The notes beneath the pieces are model-generated. The model worked only from the letters and a program-made list of their open reading frames with translations, ran no database searches and was not told the origin of the DNA. The position numbers and the translations under genes were made by a program. A DNA stretch of 64,000 nucleotides from UBA7672 sp044224605 (lineage in GTDB: Bacteria; Pseudomonadota; Alphaproteobacteria; Caulobacterales; Hyphomonadaceae), in contig JBGAKC010000020.1 in the NCBI GenBank assembly GCA_044224605.1, positions 1 through 64,000 on the forward strand. The letters run 5' to 3'. Position 1 is the stretch's first letter, and the number at the start of each line of letters is the position of its first letter. This document shows positions 8,391 to 19,103 of this stretch, piece after piece.

Positions 8391-8834
8391 CTACCGCTTC
8401 GGCGGGGTCACCCGGCGGAGGTCTTCGGGCGCCGCGTTGGTCAGCGTGTCGACGACCGAGGTGGCGCAGTTGGTTTCGCCGGAGCCGGCGGCGGTGACGC
8501 GGTAGGTGCGGCCGGCTTTTGGCGTGAAGCTGACGTGCGAGGCGCAGAAGGCGTTCCACGAACCAAAGCGCGTCATCAGGTCGGTTGCGAGAATGGCCGG
8601 GGCTTCGGCCTCGATGTCGTGGCGCACGTCGTACTGGAAGGGCGTGATCTCACCGAGGATCTGGGGGGCGCCCCAGTCCTGCGAGCGGTAGAAGAGATGC
8701 GCGTCCTGGTTACCGCCCATCTGGCCGCGGCTGATCATCACCTGCGCCACGGGCTTGCCGGGCGGCAGGGCGTAAGGCGTGGTCGAGCAGGCGGCGGCCG
8801 CAAGGCACAGGGCCGCGATGAGTGTTGCGCGCAT
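8391..8834 (-). CDS. Small lipoprotein of unknown function
   Basis: I do not recognise this 147-residue protein. The first 16 residues form a lipoprotein signal peptide ending in LAAAAC, so the mature protein is probably anchored to a membrane through Cys16. Two further cysteines (in NAFCASH and GETNCATS) could form a disulfide. No enzymatic motif is visible. It is monocistronic, with 163 bases to the VOC gene and 95 bases to the next exported protein. Confidence 0.7.
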   Translation of the reverse strand: MRATLIAALCLAAAACSTTPYALPPGKPVAQVMISRGQMGGNQDAHLFYRSQDWGAPQILGEITPFQYDVRHDIEAEAPAILATDLMTRFGSWNAFCASHVSFTPKAGRTYRVTAAGSGETNCATSVVDTLTNAAPEDLRRVTPPKR

Positions 8835-8929
8835 GGCGCCTCCTCCCCCAGAACCGGCGTGGACGCCGATCGTCTCCGCGCATCATTGGCCAGATGCGCG
8901 GACAAGACCATAGGGGTCTGGAGGCGGCT

Positions 8930-9958
8930 TCAGGGCTTGCGGGCGGCGCGTTCCTCGGCGACGCGGGCGGCCCTGAGGATGTTGGGGACCGAGTAGTTCC
9001 CCTCGTGGCAGGCGTGCTCGAACAGGCGGCCGCCGAGACGATAGATCGAGAACTCGCCCAGCCAGGGCTCGGAATAGACCTTCGGATCGATGACGGTGAA
9101 CTGGTAGAGCAGTTCGTCCATTCCAAGGCGCGTATAGCGCTCGATGACGGTCGCCTCGCCGGAGACGATGAAGGCGGGGAAGAGCCGCACGCGGTCCTTG
9201 TCCGGCAGGCCGACCGTCTCGATGACGAGCGTGTCGCCTTCCCAGCGCGCGATGGAATCGCCGAGCAGGCCCCAGAAGATCTTCGGCTTGTGCTTGTCGG
9301 TGTAGGGGATGATGCGCGCCTCATCTCCATATTCGGTGTGGATGACGATGGCGTCCGGCGTCTGGATGAATTCGCGCGGGTTGCCTGAACCGATCGGGAA
9401 GACAGGCGGCTGGCCCAGGCTGCGCACGCAGCGCTCCCAGTTCGGGCGTTCCTCGATGTTGTCGAAGCCGCCCATGCCGTTGCCGCTCTTGAGTTCGGCG
9501 CGCGCTTCGTCGGTGTAGGGCAGCATGCCGTTGGCGGGGATCACGACGGCGCGCGTGCGCCACTCGCCGCGCACGGTGGGCAGGCCTTCGACATTGCGCA
9601 TCGTCTCGGGCACTTCGGGATCGAGCTGCCGGTCGAGCGCATCGCCGACACCCTTGGCTACGGCGGCGGCGTACTGCCTGGCCGCAGCCTCGGGCAGCAC
9701 GAGCATCGGCACGCGCGGTGAGGCCTCGAGCGGCAGCACCCAGTTCGAGCCCCACGCGCCCTCAAGGCTCGGTTGTCCGAAGGATGTGCGCGGCAGGTTG
9801 GGATCGGCGCGCGTCTCGGTGGGGATGTAGGCGGGTTGTGGCGGCGCCTGCTGGAGTGCGGCCGGCTGGGCCGGCGTTTGTGCAAACGCGACGGGTGAGA
9901 GAAGCGATGTGACGAGAAGCGCCGCTGCGAGGCGGCGTGTGCGTTTCCTGCCGGGCAT
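8930..9958 (-). CDS. Secreted protein of a conserved family with unknown function
   Basis: This is a 342-residue exported protein with a clear Sec signal peptide (about residues 1-26, ending VAFAQ). The mature part carries segments I associate with a family widespread in Acidobacteria and Caulobacterales: RWEGDTLVIETVGL, then a TVIERYTR-like strand, then EHACHEGNYSVPNILRAAR near the C terminus. These suggest a beta-rich fold with a conserved Cys-His pair, but no activity is established. A Pro/Ala/Gln linker follows the signal peptide. It reads away from the next gene across 186 bases of shared upstream sequence. Confidence 0.75.
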   Translation of the reverse strand: MPGRKRTRRLAAALLVTSLLSPVAFAQTPAQPAALQQAPPQPAYIPTETRADPNLPRTSFGQPSLEGAWGSNWVLPLEASPRVPMLVLPEAAARQYAAAVAKGVGDALDRQLDPEVPETMRNVEGLPTVRGEWRTRAVVIPANGMLPYTDEARAELKSGNGMGGFDNIEERPNWERCVRSLGQPPVFPIGSGNPREFIQTPDAIVIHTEYGDEARIIPYTDKHKPKIFWGLLGDSIARWEGDTLVIETVGLPDKDRVRLFPAFIVSGEATVIERYTRLGMDELLYQFTVIDPKVYSEPWLGEFSIYRLGGRLFEHACHEGNYSVPNILRAARVAEERAARKP

Positions 9959-10144
9959 GGGGAGAGCCTACCCTATGTTTGTTTTTATGCCCACGAGTGT
10001 TATTGATATTCGATAAGACGTCAAGAGGCGTGCGGGGGACGAATGTAAGAGGCGCGCGCTGCGGAAGGCGCCGCTGGCGTTTGCGCGCGCGGCCGGGCAT
10101 CCTGAAAATTGTTGACGCCGCCTTGGCGTGTTGGGGGATTTCGG

Positions 10145-10438
10145 ATGCGATTTGTGGCGATGTTGCCGGCGGCGGCGGTTGTGGTGGCGGCGTGCGAGAC
10201 GATAGCGCCACAGCCGTTCGACGTTGCGCGGTTCGACTCCCTGAAGCCGGGCGTCACGACCAAGTCGGAAGCGGTGCAGATCCTGGGCGAGCCGACCTCG
10301 CGCGGCTCCAGCCTGAACGATCACACGACGCTGCGATACGACTATGCCGGGCCGTCGAGTAACCTGATCGTCGTCGTGTTGTTCGATCCGCAGGAGAAGT
10401 TCGTGCGCTATCGGATGTATGAAGACACGAACCGTTAG
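10145..10438 (+). CDS. Small lipoprotein with SmpA/BamE-like domain
   Basis: This 97-residue protein has a lipoprotein signal ending VVAAC (Cys17). The mature part reads RFDSLKPGVTTKSEAVQILGEPTSRG, which is the start of the SmpA/OmlA fold shared by BamE and related small outer-membrane lipoproteins. It is shorter than typical BamE, so I do not call it that; it may be one of the many BamE-like paralogues. The ATG at 10145 is preferred to one 36 bases upstream because it begins a good signal peptide. Confidence 0.7.
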   Translation: MRFVAMLPAAAVVVAACETIAPQPFDVARFDSLKPGVTTKSEAVQILGEPTSRGSSLNDHTTLRYDYAGPSSNLIVVVLFDPQEKFVRYRMYEDTNR

Positions 10439-10528
10439 GCGCCCTGTCCCGCGCCCTGTCCGGCGCGGGTTTCAACGCGGGCGGCCGCGCGGCAGTTTGC
10501 CGGTCGGATGGCCGGGGAGGGCATGCCC
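10439..10528. repeat. Short intergenic direct repeat
   Basis: The spacer between two small exported-protein genes contains CGCCCTGTCC twice (10440-10449 and 10452-10461), directly after the BamE-like stop, followed by a GC-rich stretch. I see no terminator with a T-run. Confidence 0.4.
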
Positions 10529-10669
10529 ATGAAACGATCCGCACGCAGCCTGTTGTGCAGCCTGATGCTGGGCATGACTGTGGCTACGGCGGCTCCCGTG
10601 CTCGGGCTCCAGGCCTTAGCGCAGGTGATAAGCGAGTGGCCGGAGTTCAGTATCGAAGAAACTTCCTGA
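10529..10669 (+). CDS. Putative 46-residue exported peptide
   Basis: A short frame begins MKRSARSLLCSLMLGM and runs through a typical signal peptide to LQALAQ, leaving a mature piece of only about 14 residues before TGA at 10667-10669. A plausible ribosome site (GGGGAGGG) lies 10-17 bases upstream of the ATG. The signal peptide makes it likely that something exported starts here. The very short mature part suggests either a small peptide gene or a frameshifted one: the neighbouring frame stays open to 10824 and ends in a Lys-rich tail. Confidence 0.4.
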   Translation: MKRSARSLLCSLMLGMTVATAAPVLGLQALAQVISEWPEFSIEETS

Positions 10670-10825
10670 ATAGGAAGGGCCAGGCGTTGTTTGCGGCGGT
10701 TGAACGCCGCCATCTTCAACGGCAGAAATCCCCGAATGCACTGGTCGCTCCCGCGCCCAAAACGGAGGGCGCGTCAAAAGCGGTTGCCGTGAAAGTACAA
10801 ACAGAAAAGCCAAAAGGCGCCTAAG

Positions 10826-12674
<1,849 letters not shown>

Positions 12675-12691
<17 letters not shown>

Positions 12692-13241
12692 GAGGCGGCT
12701 CCAGGAAAGTCTCTTCGATGATGGCCTTGGCTTCGAGCGGCTTGTCGATGTGCTCGATCGCGAAGGCGTGGCGGTCGTTGGGATCGTCGCGGCGGAGGAC
12801 GTAGATGTCGGGCGTGTCAGGGCGGCCGCCGGCGATGACGCTGTCGATCTCGGCGGCGGGAAGTTCGTCGGCGATGCTGCCTGCGGGGCTGAGCGAGAGG
12901 AGGCGCTGGTTGGTGGCTGCAAAGTGCGTCGCGGCGGGCGGCTTCACGGCGAGGCGGGAGAAGGAGCCATAGCTGAGCGCGGCCATGGCGAGCGCGAAGA
13001 CGGCATAGAGCGGCACGAGCAGGGAGGCCGCGATGTCGTGCGTGGCGTAGGCAGTGACGCTCTCGAAGAAGCGAACGGCGAGCAGGGTGGCGATGAGGCC
13101 AGCGGCGAGGCCGGAGCCGATGGCGACGAGGCGCGTGCGTTGCCGCGCGGCGCGGAGGCGGGTCTCGGAGGCTTGCGCGCTCCAGACGATGCGCTCGTCC
13201 GGCCGCAGATGCGCGGACCAGATGTCGGCCGCGGCGCTCAT
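12675..13241 (-). CDS. PH-like (bPH) membrane protein, second gene of riboswitch operon
   Basis: This 188-residue protein has a short N-terminal motif LRPDERIVW, two transmembrane segments (about residues 38-60 and 80-100) and a C-terminal domain with ATNQRLLSLSPAG. The layout matches bacterial PH-like domain membrane proteins. It is clearly paralogous to the protein at 14025-14618: both end in KA(I/V)IEETFL, and both begin with a similar I(W/F)xxHLxPxERxxW segment. Its ATG overlaps the upstream stop by ATGA, and its 3' end overlaps thiC. Its function is unknown; its position makes it a candidate for thiamine control. Confidence 0.75.
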
Positions 13242-13861
13242 TTGGTGCGATCCTCTATCGGCTGATCGATCTTCAGCGTCTTCTTGATGCGCTCGGCGAG
13301 TTGGAGCGGGTTCTCGACATTGAACAGGATGAAGGGCGGATAGGCGCGGATGCGGCCGGCGTGGCGGTTGAGGCGGATGTGGCCGCGCTGCTTCGTGCCG
13401 GTTACGACGATGGGGTGGGGCGGAAGATGATGCGCCTCGGCGCGGCCTTCCCCGCCATGGACGACGATCCAGTTGCTGTTGGGTTGCATCTCGTCGAGCG
13501 AGACGACGCGCTGGGTGGTGAGCATCGCAACCTGCCGGGCGGGCGCGGCGGAGCTGGTCCAGAAATAGATGGCGATGCGGATGACGAGCACGGCGCCGAG
13601 AAGCCAGGCAAGCCAGTTGAAGGACGGGTTGCGGTTGTCGAGCATCAGCACGACGAGCAGGGCGGCGCCGATCACCAGCAGGCCGAGGCGGATGAGCATG
13701 GCGCGGTTGAGCGCGCCGAAGGCGCGTCCGCTGCCGCGGCCCTGCCAGAGCACGTGCTCGTTCTTCTGCAGTTCGGCGCGCAGGCCGGACAGCAGCTTCT
13801 CGACAGGGATGGCGCCCGGAGGCGCCGGGGTTTCTGGGGCTGGAGCTGTTGCGTCCGTCAC
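13238..13861 (-). CDS. PH-like (bPH) membrane protein, first gene of riboswitch operon
   Basis: This 207-residue protein starts with GTG at 13861, six bases after an AGGAG ribosome site that directly follows the TPP riboswitch. The N terminus is Pro/Ala-rich, then LQKNEHVLWQG, two transmembrane segments (about residues 56-72 and 83-100) and LTTQRVVSLDEM, which is the core strand pattern of bacterial PH-like domains. The end, NVENPLQLAERIKKTLKI, is shared with the paralogues near 19-20 kb. No enzymatic residues are visible. It is the gene directly exposed to riboswitch control. Confidence 0.75.
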   Translation of the reverse strand: MTDATAPAPETPAPPGAIPVEKLLSGLRAELQKNEHVLWQGRGSGRAFGALNRAMLIRLGLLVIGAALLVVLMLDNRNPSFNWLAWLLGAVLVIRIAIYFWTSSAAPARQVAMLTTQRVVSLDEMQPNSNWIVVHGGEGRAEAHHLPPHPIVVTGTKQRGHIRLNRHAGRIRAYPPFILFNVENPLQLAERIKKTLKIDQPIEDRTK

Positions 13862-13873
13862 TCAAGTCTCCTG

Positions 13874-13966
13874 TCCCTTCGCCGGCATGACCCGGATCAG
13901 GTTCTCAGGGTGCTCGCGCGGCTTGGCTTTGCGCGATCTCAGCAGGCTTCCGCCCGCGCCCCTCGG
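13874..13966 (-). promoter_or_regulatory. TPP riboswitch (THI element)
   Basis: Read on the minus strand this region has the conserved THI-box order: AGGGGCGCGGG, then GCCTGCTGAGA, then ACCCTGAGAACCTGATCCGG, GTCATGCCGGCG and AAGGGA. These are the pyrimidine- and pyrophosphate-sensing arms of the TPP riboswitch. The AGGAG ribosome site of the next gene begins about two bases after the last conserved block, so control of translation initiation is the simplest model. A TTGACC at 13997-14002 (minus strand) could be a -35 box. The riboswitch precedes two PH-like genes and then thiC. Confidence 0.93.
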
Positions 13967-14024
13967 ATAAGCGGACACTAGCGCAGCAGGCGATCAGGTC
14001 AAAGTGCGAGTTTGCGTTGATCCG

Positions 14025-14618
14025 TCAGGATTTCGCTTCGGGTTCCTGCTTCAGGAAAGTCTCTTCGATGACGGCCTTGGTTTCACGCGGCGCAAGAATG
14101 AATGCCAGCGTAAAGTCCTGCCCGGGGTCGATCGAGCAGGGGTGGACAATCACCGAAGGCCTGCGATCGTCTTCGCGGATCGTGATGCCGGAAATTCTCG
14201 AACCATCCAGCTCAGCCGCAATGCGTCCGTCGGGTCCAAGCGCCAGGAGGCGGGTATTGGTCACCGCGAAGTCGAAGGCGAGGGGCCACTGCGGCATGAT
14301 CAGCCGGAATGCCGCGAAGATTGCAACGGCGCCCAGAACGAGCGCGCCGATGATGTAGAGCGGCGCCAGGAAGGGGTCGAAATCCAGATTTGGGAAGAGG
14401 GTGAATGAGGTCACCGGCGGCTTCGGCGTGACGGCATTGGCGAAGCTAATGGCGAGCAACAGCGCAATCGGGCCCGTGATAGCCAGAACGATAGTGTTTC
14501 TTTCTCGCTGCCGGCTGATGTCGGCGCGCACGAGATCTGGGGAGGCGGCGATGTTCCAGATAAGGCGCTCGCCGGGTTGCAGGTGACGGGCAAAGATGTC
14601 TGGCGCGTTCGCTGTCAT
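14025..14618 (-). CDS. PH-like (bPH) membrane protein paralogue
   Basis: This 197-residue protein has LQPGERLIW near residue 14, two transmembrane segments (about residues 44-63 and 83-105), then VTNTRLLALGPDG, and ends APRETKAVIEETFLKQEPE. It is a close paralogue of the second gene of the riboswitch operon. Its ATG overlaps the stop of the RraB gene by ATGA, so it is translated with RraB. Its 3' end lies about 60 bases upstream of the riboswitch. Confidence 0.75.
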   Translation of the reverse strand: MTANAPDIFARHLQPGERLIWNIAASPDLVRADISRQRERNTIVLAITGPIALLLAISFANAVTPKPPVTSFTLFPNLDFDPFLAPLYIIGALVLGAVAIFAAFRLIMPQWPLAFDFAVTNTRLLALGPDGRIAAELDGSRISGITIREDDRRPSVIVHPCSIDPGQDFTLAFILAPRETKAVIEETFLKQEPEAKS

Positions 14619-14989
14619 GGCGTCTCGTCGGCATTGCCGAACGTGCCCCAGCCGTCGGCTGTGCCGCCGTGTTCGACGGCGAGTTCGCCGAGGATTTTCT
14701 GGGTGCGGACGATGGCGTCGTAGCTGGGGATCATGCGGATGGGGCAGTAGACGGACCAGCGCTTATCATCCTCGTCCTGGTAGAGCGAGGCTTCGAAGCC
14801 GGCGTCTTCCAGCGCGGCGAGGCATTCGAGGGCGATGGCTTTTGAACCCGCGTCGATGGCGAAGTCGATGACCATCGGGCGCGTCATGTCGGAGCCGCTC
14901 GCCGCGATGGAGCGCAGGGCGTCGCCGTCGGCGTCTTGGGGATAGTCTGGAATTTCGCTGGCCAAGCGGTGTCTCCAACTTTCCCGCAT
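14615..14989 (-). CDS. rraB: RraB-family regulator of ribonuclease E
   Basis: This 124-residue protein matches the alphaproteobacterial RraB family, whose gammaproteobacterial member binds RNase E and changes which RNAs are cut. The N-terminal DADGDALRSIAASGSDM and the C-terminal ADGWGTFGN are characteristic, and the middle is acidic (YQDEDDKRW) as in other members. It is the first gene of a two-gene unit with the PH-like protein. Inhibition of RNase E is inferred from the family; it has not been shown for this lineage to my knowledge. Confidence 0.85.
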   Translation of the reverse strand: MRESWRHRLASEIPDYPQDADGDALRSIAASGSDMTRPMVIDFAIDAGSKAIALECLAALEDAGFEASLYQDEDDKRWSVYCPIRMIPSYDAIVRTQKILGELAVEHGGTADGWGTFGNADETP

Positions 14990-15099
14990 GACCTAGGCGG
15001 CGTGGCCGGGAATTTCAATCAGGGCTTCTGGCGGGGCTTCCGGAACGGGCCGGGCGGCGCCACTTTCTGTCGTGTGCCTTCGCGCGACGGGGCTTTGTC

Positions 15100-16161
15100 A
15101 TGTGGCCGACGGATCGTCTGCAGAAGCTGTTCGGGATCGAGCATCCGGTGGTGCAGGCGCCGATGGCGGGGGCTTCGACGCCGGCGATGGCGGTCGCGGT
15201 CGCAAATGCCGGGGGCATGGGATCGCTTGGTTGCGCGATGATGACGGCGGAGCAGCTGAAGGCCGCCGCGAGCGAGGTGGCGGCGGGGACGAACCGTGCG
15301 GTGAACTTCAACTTCTTCGTGCATGAAGAGCCCCATCTCGCGAAGCACGCGCCGGGGCCGATGCATGAGGCGCTGAAGCCGTATTACGCGGAGTACGGGC
15401 TGGGCGAGCCGGCTGCGCCGAAGCCGGGTGCGCCGTCATTCAACGACGCCATGCTGGAAGCGTTGCTGGCGTGCAGGCCGAAGGTGGCGAGCTTTCACTT
15501 CGGGCTGCCGAAGCCGCATGCGGTCAAGGCGCTGAAGCGCGCGGGCGTGAAGCTGATCGGCAATGCGACGAATGTGGCGGAGGCCAAGGCGCTCGAGGCC
15601 GGCGGGATGGATGCGATCGTGGCGCAGGGCGCGGAAGCGGGCGGGCATCGTGGGACGTTTATCGGCGCGGCGCATGAAAACGACATGGGGACGATGGCGC
15701 TTGTGCCGCTGGTGGTCGATGCAGTGAAGGTTCCGGTGATTGCGGCGGGCGGTATCTTCGATGGACGCGGAGTGGCGGCGGCTTTCATGCTGGGAGCTTC
15801 AGGCGCGCAGATCGGGTCGGCGTTCCTGCGCTCGCCGGAAAGTATCGTGCCGGAGATGCACAAACGGGCGCTGGCGGAGACGCCGGACAATTCGACGAAA
15901 CTGACACGGTTGTTTTCCGGGCGGCCGGCGCGGTCGATCCGCAACCGGCTGGTGCGCGAGCTGGCGGCGCATGAGGCGGATGCGGCGCCGTTCCCGACGC
16001 AACGCGCAGTGATTGCGCCGCTGGCGAAGGCGGCGGGGACACGCGGCTCGGCGGACTTCATGCAGTTGTGGAGCGGACAGGGCGGGTTGCGCGCCGAGGC
16101 GGCTCCGAGCGGGCAGATCTTCAGGCGGATATGCGACGAGGCATTGGCGCTGCTGAAGTGA
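15100..16161 (+). CDS. Nitronate monooxygenase (2-nitropropane dioxygenase family)
   Basis: This 353-residue TIM-barrel FMN enzyme oxidises alkyl nitronates such as propionate 3-nitronate to carbonyl compounds and nitrite. Signature elements are VQAPMAGASTPAMA near the N terminus, AQGAEAGGHRG with the catalytic His, PVIAAGGIFDGRG, and GASGAQIGSAFL for phosphate binding of FMN. Some family members are instead enoyl-ACP reductase-like, so the substrate is not certain. It is monocistronic and converges on the next gene with only three bases between the stops. Confidence 0.88.
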   Translation: MWPTDRLQKLFGIEHPVVQAPMAGASTPAMAVAVANAGGMGSLGCAMMTAEQLKAAASEVAAGTNRAVNFNFFVHEEPHLAKHAPGPMHEALKPYYAEYGLGEPAAPKPGAPSFNDAMLEALLACRPKVASFHFGLPKPHAVKALKRAGVKLIGNATNVAEAKALEAGGMDAIVAQGAEAGGHRGTFIGAAHENDMGTMALVPLVVDAVKVPVIAAGGIFDGRGVAAAFMLGASGAQIGSAFLRSPESIVPEMHKRALAETPDNSTKLTRLFSGRPARSIRNRLVRELAAHEADAAPFPTQRAVIAPLAKAAGTRGSADFMQLWSGQGGLRAEAAPSGQIFRRICDEALALLK

Positions 16162-16164
16162 GGC

Positions 16165-17298
16165 TCAGCCCGGGCAGCCCTTCCAGTGGTCGGCGAGAGC
16201 CTTGTTCCAGGCGAGCTGGCCATCGCGGCGGTGGACTGCGTCGAGCTGGAGCTTGAAGTCGTCATAGCCGGGATGGTTGGGGCGATCGAAGCGGGCGCTG
16301 AGGACATGGCCGCCCTTGGGGTCGAGTTTCAGGATGCCGCCGCCATCCGGGCCGAAGGGTGCGCCGGTGACGGTGTAGACCGCGAAATTTTCGCTGGTGT
16401 TCCAGGAGGCGTCGCCGGGCCTTGCGGAGGTGATCATCAGATTGGCGCGCGCCTCGCCGAGGATTCTCAACTGCGGCGGGGCGGCGCCGGGCCAGGCGAG
16501 GGCGAGGCCGAAGGTGAAACTGCCTTTTGGCGGCGGGCCGGCGAGGACGAATTCGGCGAGATCGAAATCGTACATGCGCCACGGTGCGGGCGGGGCGTCC
16601 TGCGTTTCGGAGACGGGGGCGTCCGGCTTGCCGACTCGAATTGAGAGCTTGCGGGTTTTGGGGTCGAAGATGAGCCAGGCCTGCGGGAGTTGCGTTCCGT
16701 TGCGCTGAAGTCGGCCGCCGACGAGACGCGTGGTTTCGTGTGACGTAGGATCGATGATGGCGGTGACATAGGCTGCGTCGGTACAGGGTGCGACCATCTT
16801 GGCGACGTGGAGCTCGGTGGGCGAGACGATGTGGACGATAATGTATTCGGGCTTCGTGCCGTCCTGGTTGGAGCGAGTGTAGAAGAGCGTCGTGCCGATC
16901 GGGTTCTCGCCCGAGAGCGGCTGATTGTCGGTGATCATGTTTGGCGGCGGCTTGACGACGGGCGGCGTGTGGGGGCCGTCTTCAGGAACGGGGAAGGTGG
17001 GAAGCGGAGGCTGGGCGGGCGCCAGCATCGGCAGCGTGAAGCTGAGCGCGCCGAGGGCGATGAAGCAGGCGATCGCTATGGTGAGGCGGGTGCGGAGCTG
17101 CTGGCGCAGCGGGGCTTCCTCGGGCGTGGAGGCGCCTGTGCGGAAGAGGCTGGCGATCACATTGGTGAAGAGGAGCCGGCGCGGGGCGTTGGGCGTGCGC
17201 AGGCGCTCGATGCGGTAGCTGACGCGGATCGCGAGGATCCACGCCGTGAGCGCGGCGAGGCCGAGCAGGGTCGCGGCGATGGCGAGGCCTGTACTCAT
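16165..17298 (-). CDS. Membrane-anchored protein of unknown function
   Basis: I do not recognise this 377-residue protein. It has two transmembrane segments (about residues 4-24 and 74-94) joined by a basic cytoplasmic loop, then a Pro-rich linker and a large C-terminal domain, presumably periplasmic, without obvious catalytic motifs. The ATG at 17298 overlaps the stop of the upstream polytopic membrane protein by ATGA; the frame also continues open further upstream, but that would lie inside the other gene. The two proteins are probably a functional pair. Confidence 0.7.
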   Translation of the reverse strand: MSTGLAIAATLLGLAALTAWILAIRVSYRIERLRTPNAPRRLLFTNVIASLFRTGASTPEEAPLRQQLRTRLTIAIACFIALGALSFTLPMLAPAQPPLPTFPVPEDGPHTPPVVKPPPNMITDNQPLSGENPIGTTLFYTRSNQDGTKPEYIIVHIVSPTELHVAKMVAPCTDAAYVTAIIDPTSHETTRLVGGRLQRNGTQLPQAWLIFDPKTRKLSIRVGKPDAPVSETQDAPPAPWRMYDFDLAEFVLAGPPPKGSFTFGLALAWPGAAPPQLRILGEARANLMITSARPGDASWNTSENFAVYTVTGAPFGPDGGGILKLDPKGGHVLSARFDRPNHPGYDDFKLQLDAVHRRDGQLAWNKALADHWKGCPG

Positions 17299-18593
17299 GC
17301 AGCGGGAGGCGCGGGCGCAGCCACCGGCGGGGCGATGAGAGGCGCGGTTGCGCGGCGGACGATGTCGGGGAAGCCGCTGACCAGAAGGCCGGCGCCCCAG
17401 CCGATGGTGGAGGCGATGCCCGGGGCGATGAGATCGCCCATGGTGACCTTGGCGGCTGCGAAATCCGTACCCTGCAGCGCGAGATAACCCACCAGAACCA
17501 GCAGAAGCACCGTGTTGAGAAGGCTGAGCGTGATGACGATGAAGGCGATGGTTCGCAGCGGGGCGGATCTTGCACTCCGGCGTTCGATGCTGAGAATGAG
17601 ACCGCCGCAGAGTGCAGGCAGGCCGACCAGCACGGCGCCCATCAGGAAGGCGAAGACCAGCGGTTCGAAGATGACAGCAAGGCCCGGGCTCGAATTGACC
17701 CCGGAGGCAAGCTCGTTGAAGACGGCGAGAACCATCATCGGCAGGAACAGCAGCATGCCGGCGGCGACAGCGCCGATCGTGGCGACAACTGCCAGCTGCG
17801 GCGCGCCTGTCTGCAGAGCTCCGCACCAGAAGTAGGTTATGATGGCCGGGGTGATCGTCGAGAGGACAACGATGAGCGTCGTCGAGGAGTCGCGGTCCTT
17901 GAGTTGTTCCTCAAGGCAGGAATGCGCGACGTTGAGCGCCAGGATCATCAGGAAGACCAGCAGGATACGGCCAAGCGCGCGCCAGGACATGGTCTGGATG
18001 ATGCGTTCGAAGTGGGCGGGCCGCTGTTCCTCGTGGGCGCCGGCGTCCTTCTCGTGCAGGCCGGAGAAGATGAACTCTTCCACCGGACCGATGAGGACGA
18101 GCGAGCCGATGGTGATCAGCGCCGTCATCACGAGGCGATAGGGGGAGGCGACGTAGGAGAAGACGAGCGTCTGGAATTCGGGCGTGGCTGCGAGCGTGAA
18201 GGCGAGACTTCCGGTGGCGGCGGCGACGGTGACGAACCAGCGCTTGGCGTTGTCGATGGACGACAGGGGCGTCGGTGGGTTGGTCCACAGGCGGGGCTGA
18301 AGGGCTTCGGCGAGAAGCGCGGCAAGGTCCTTCCACCATTTCCACAGGCCCTTGGCGAGCCACAACGCGCCGATGGCGATGGCGACGAAGACAACGAAAT
18401 CCCATCCCAGCGCATCGCCGAAGATGGGCTTCGAGGCTTCATCGGAATGGAGAAGCGCAAAGCCGCAGAGAGCGAGCAGGATGGCGAGACCGGTCTGCGT
18501 CCACAGACGCCTCAACGCCAGCGACCCGATCAGCACGCCTCCGATGCCGAACGAGAAAATATAAAGTCCCAGCCAGAGCTGTGTGGATTCCAC
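17295..18593 (-). CDS. Polytopic membrane protein of unknown function
   Basis: I do not recognise this 432-residue protein. It has about ten hydrophobic segments across its length, with an acidic soluble loop near residues 172-195 (including LHEKDAGAHEEQRP) and a Pro/Ala-rich C terminus. The start is a GTG at 18593, the first good start in the frame. It is followed with ATGA overlap by the membrane-anchored protein ending at 16165. No transport signature could be identified. Confidence 0.72.
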   Translation of the reverse strand: MESTQLWLGLYIFSFGIGGVLIGSLALRRLWTQTGLAILLALCGFALLHSDEASKPIFGDALGWDFVVFVAIAIGALWLAKGLWKWWKDLAALLAEALQPRLWTNPPTPLSSIDNAKRWFVTVAAATGSLAFTLAATPEFQTLVFSYVASPYRLVMTALITIGSLVLIGPVEEFIFSGLHEKDAGAHEEQRPAHFERIIQTMSWRALGRILLVFLMILALNVAHSCLEEQLKDRDSSTTLIVVLSTITPAIITYFWCGALQTGAPQLAVVATIGAVAAGMLLFLPMMVLAVFNELASGVNSSPGLAVIFEPLVFAFLMGAVLVGLPALCGGLILSIERRSARSAPLRTIAFIVITLSLLNTVLLLVLVGYLALQGTDFAAAKVTMGDLIAPGIASTIGWGAGLLVSGFPDIVRRATAPLIAPPVAAPAPPAA

Positions 18594-18657
18594 GGCTCAC
18601 CCCGCATCCGTTGGCGCAGTCTAGCCGAAGGCCCGGAGGGACGAAAGAAGGCGCCGA

Positions 18658-19068
18658 TCAGCCGACCGAGGCGTGGCCGGTGAGGCCGATGGCAAGATAG
18701 ACGGCGCCGAGGATGAGGACGACGACGCCCCAGAGACGAATATGGGCCGGCGTGAAAACAGCCGCGAGCTTCATGATGCCCTCGGGCGCCGCGAGCAGGA
18801 CGATGCCCTTGGCGATGACGGCCCAGCCGAGCAGCGAGACAAGGATGGCCGGGAAGTCGGTCCACAGCGAGTGGAGCACGATCATCACGAGGCCGAGGAC
18901 GATCGCGAAGAGGGCTGCGAGGAAGATGAGGGCGGGGCTGCGCTCGAGGTCGGCGAGGACGGTTATCATCCGCGCGGGCATCAGCAGGGCGGCGAGCGCG
19001 GCGATGACGATGCCGGCGCCATAGGCGCGGGCGAGTTCGATGGTGAGGAGCGAGAAGGTGTCGAGCAT
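18658..19068 (-). CDS. Small four-helix membrane protein
   Basis: This 136-residue protein consists almost entirely of four hydrophobic helices (about residues 10-30, 43-66, 74-94 and 108-131) with short loops such as MPARMITVLADLERSP. It resembles small uncharacterised integral membrane proteins common in alphaproteobacteria. No function can be given. It lies between two PH-like genes and the polytopic membrane protein, all on the same strand. Confidence 0.7.
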   Translation of the reverse strand: MLDTFSLLTIELARAYGAGIVIAALAALLMPARMITVLADLERSPALIFLAALFAIVLGLVMIVLHSLWTDFPAILVSLLGWAVIAKGIVLLAAPEGIMKLAAVFTPAHIRLWGVVVLILGAVYLAIGLTGHASVG

Positions 19069-19103
19069 GGGGATATCAGCGTTTGGGGTTGAGGGCAGTT
19101 CCT

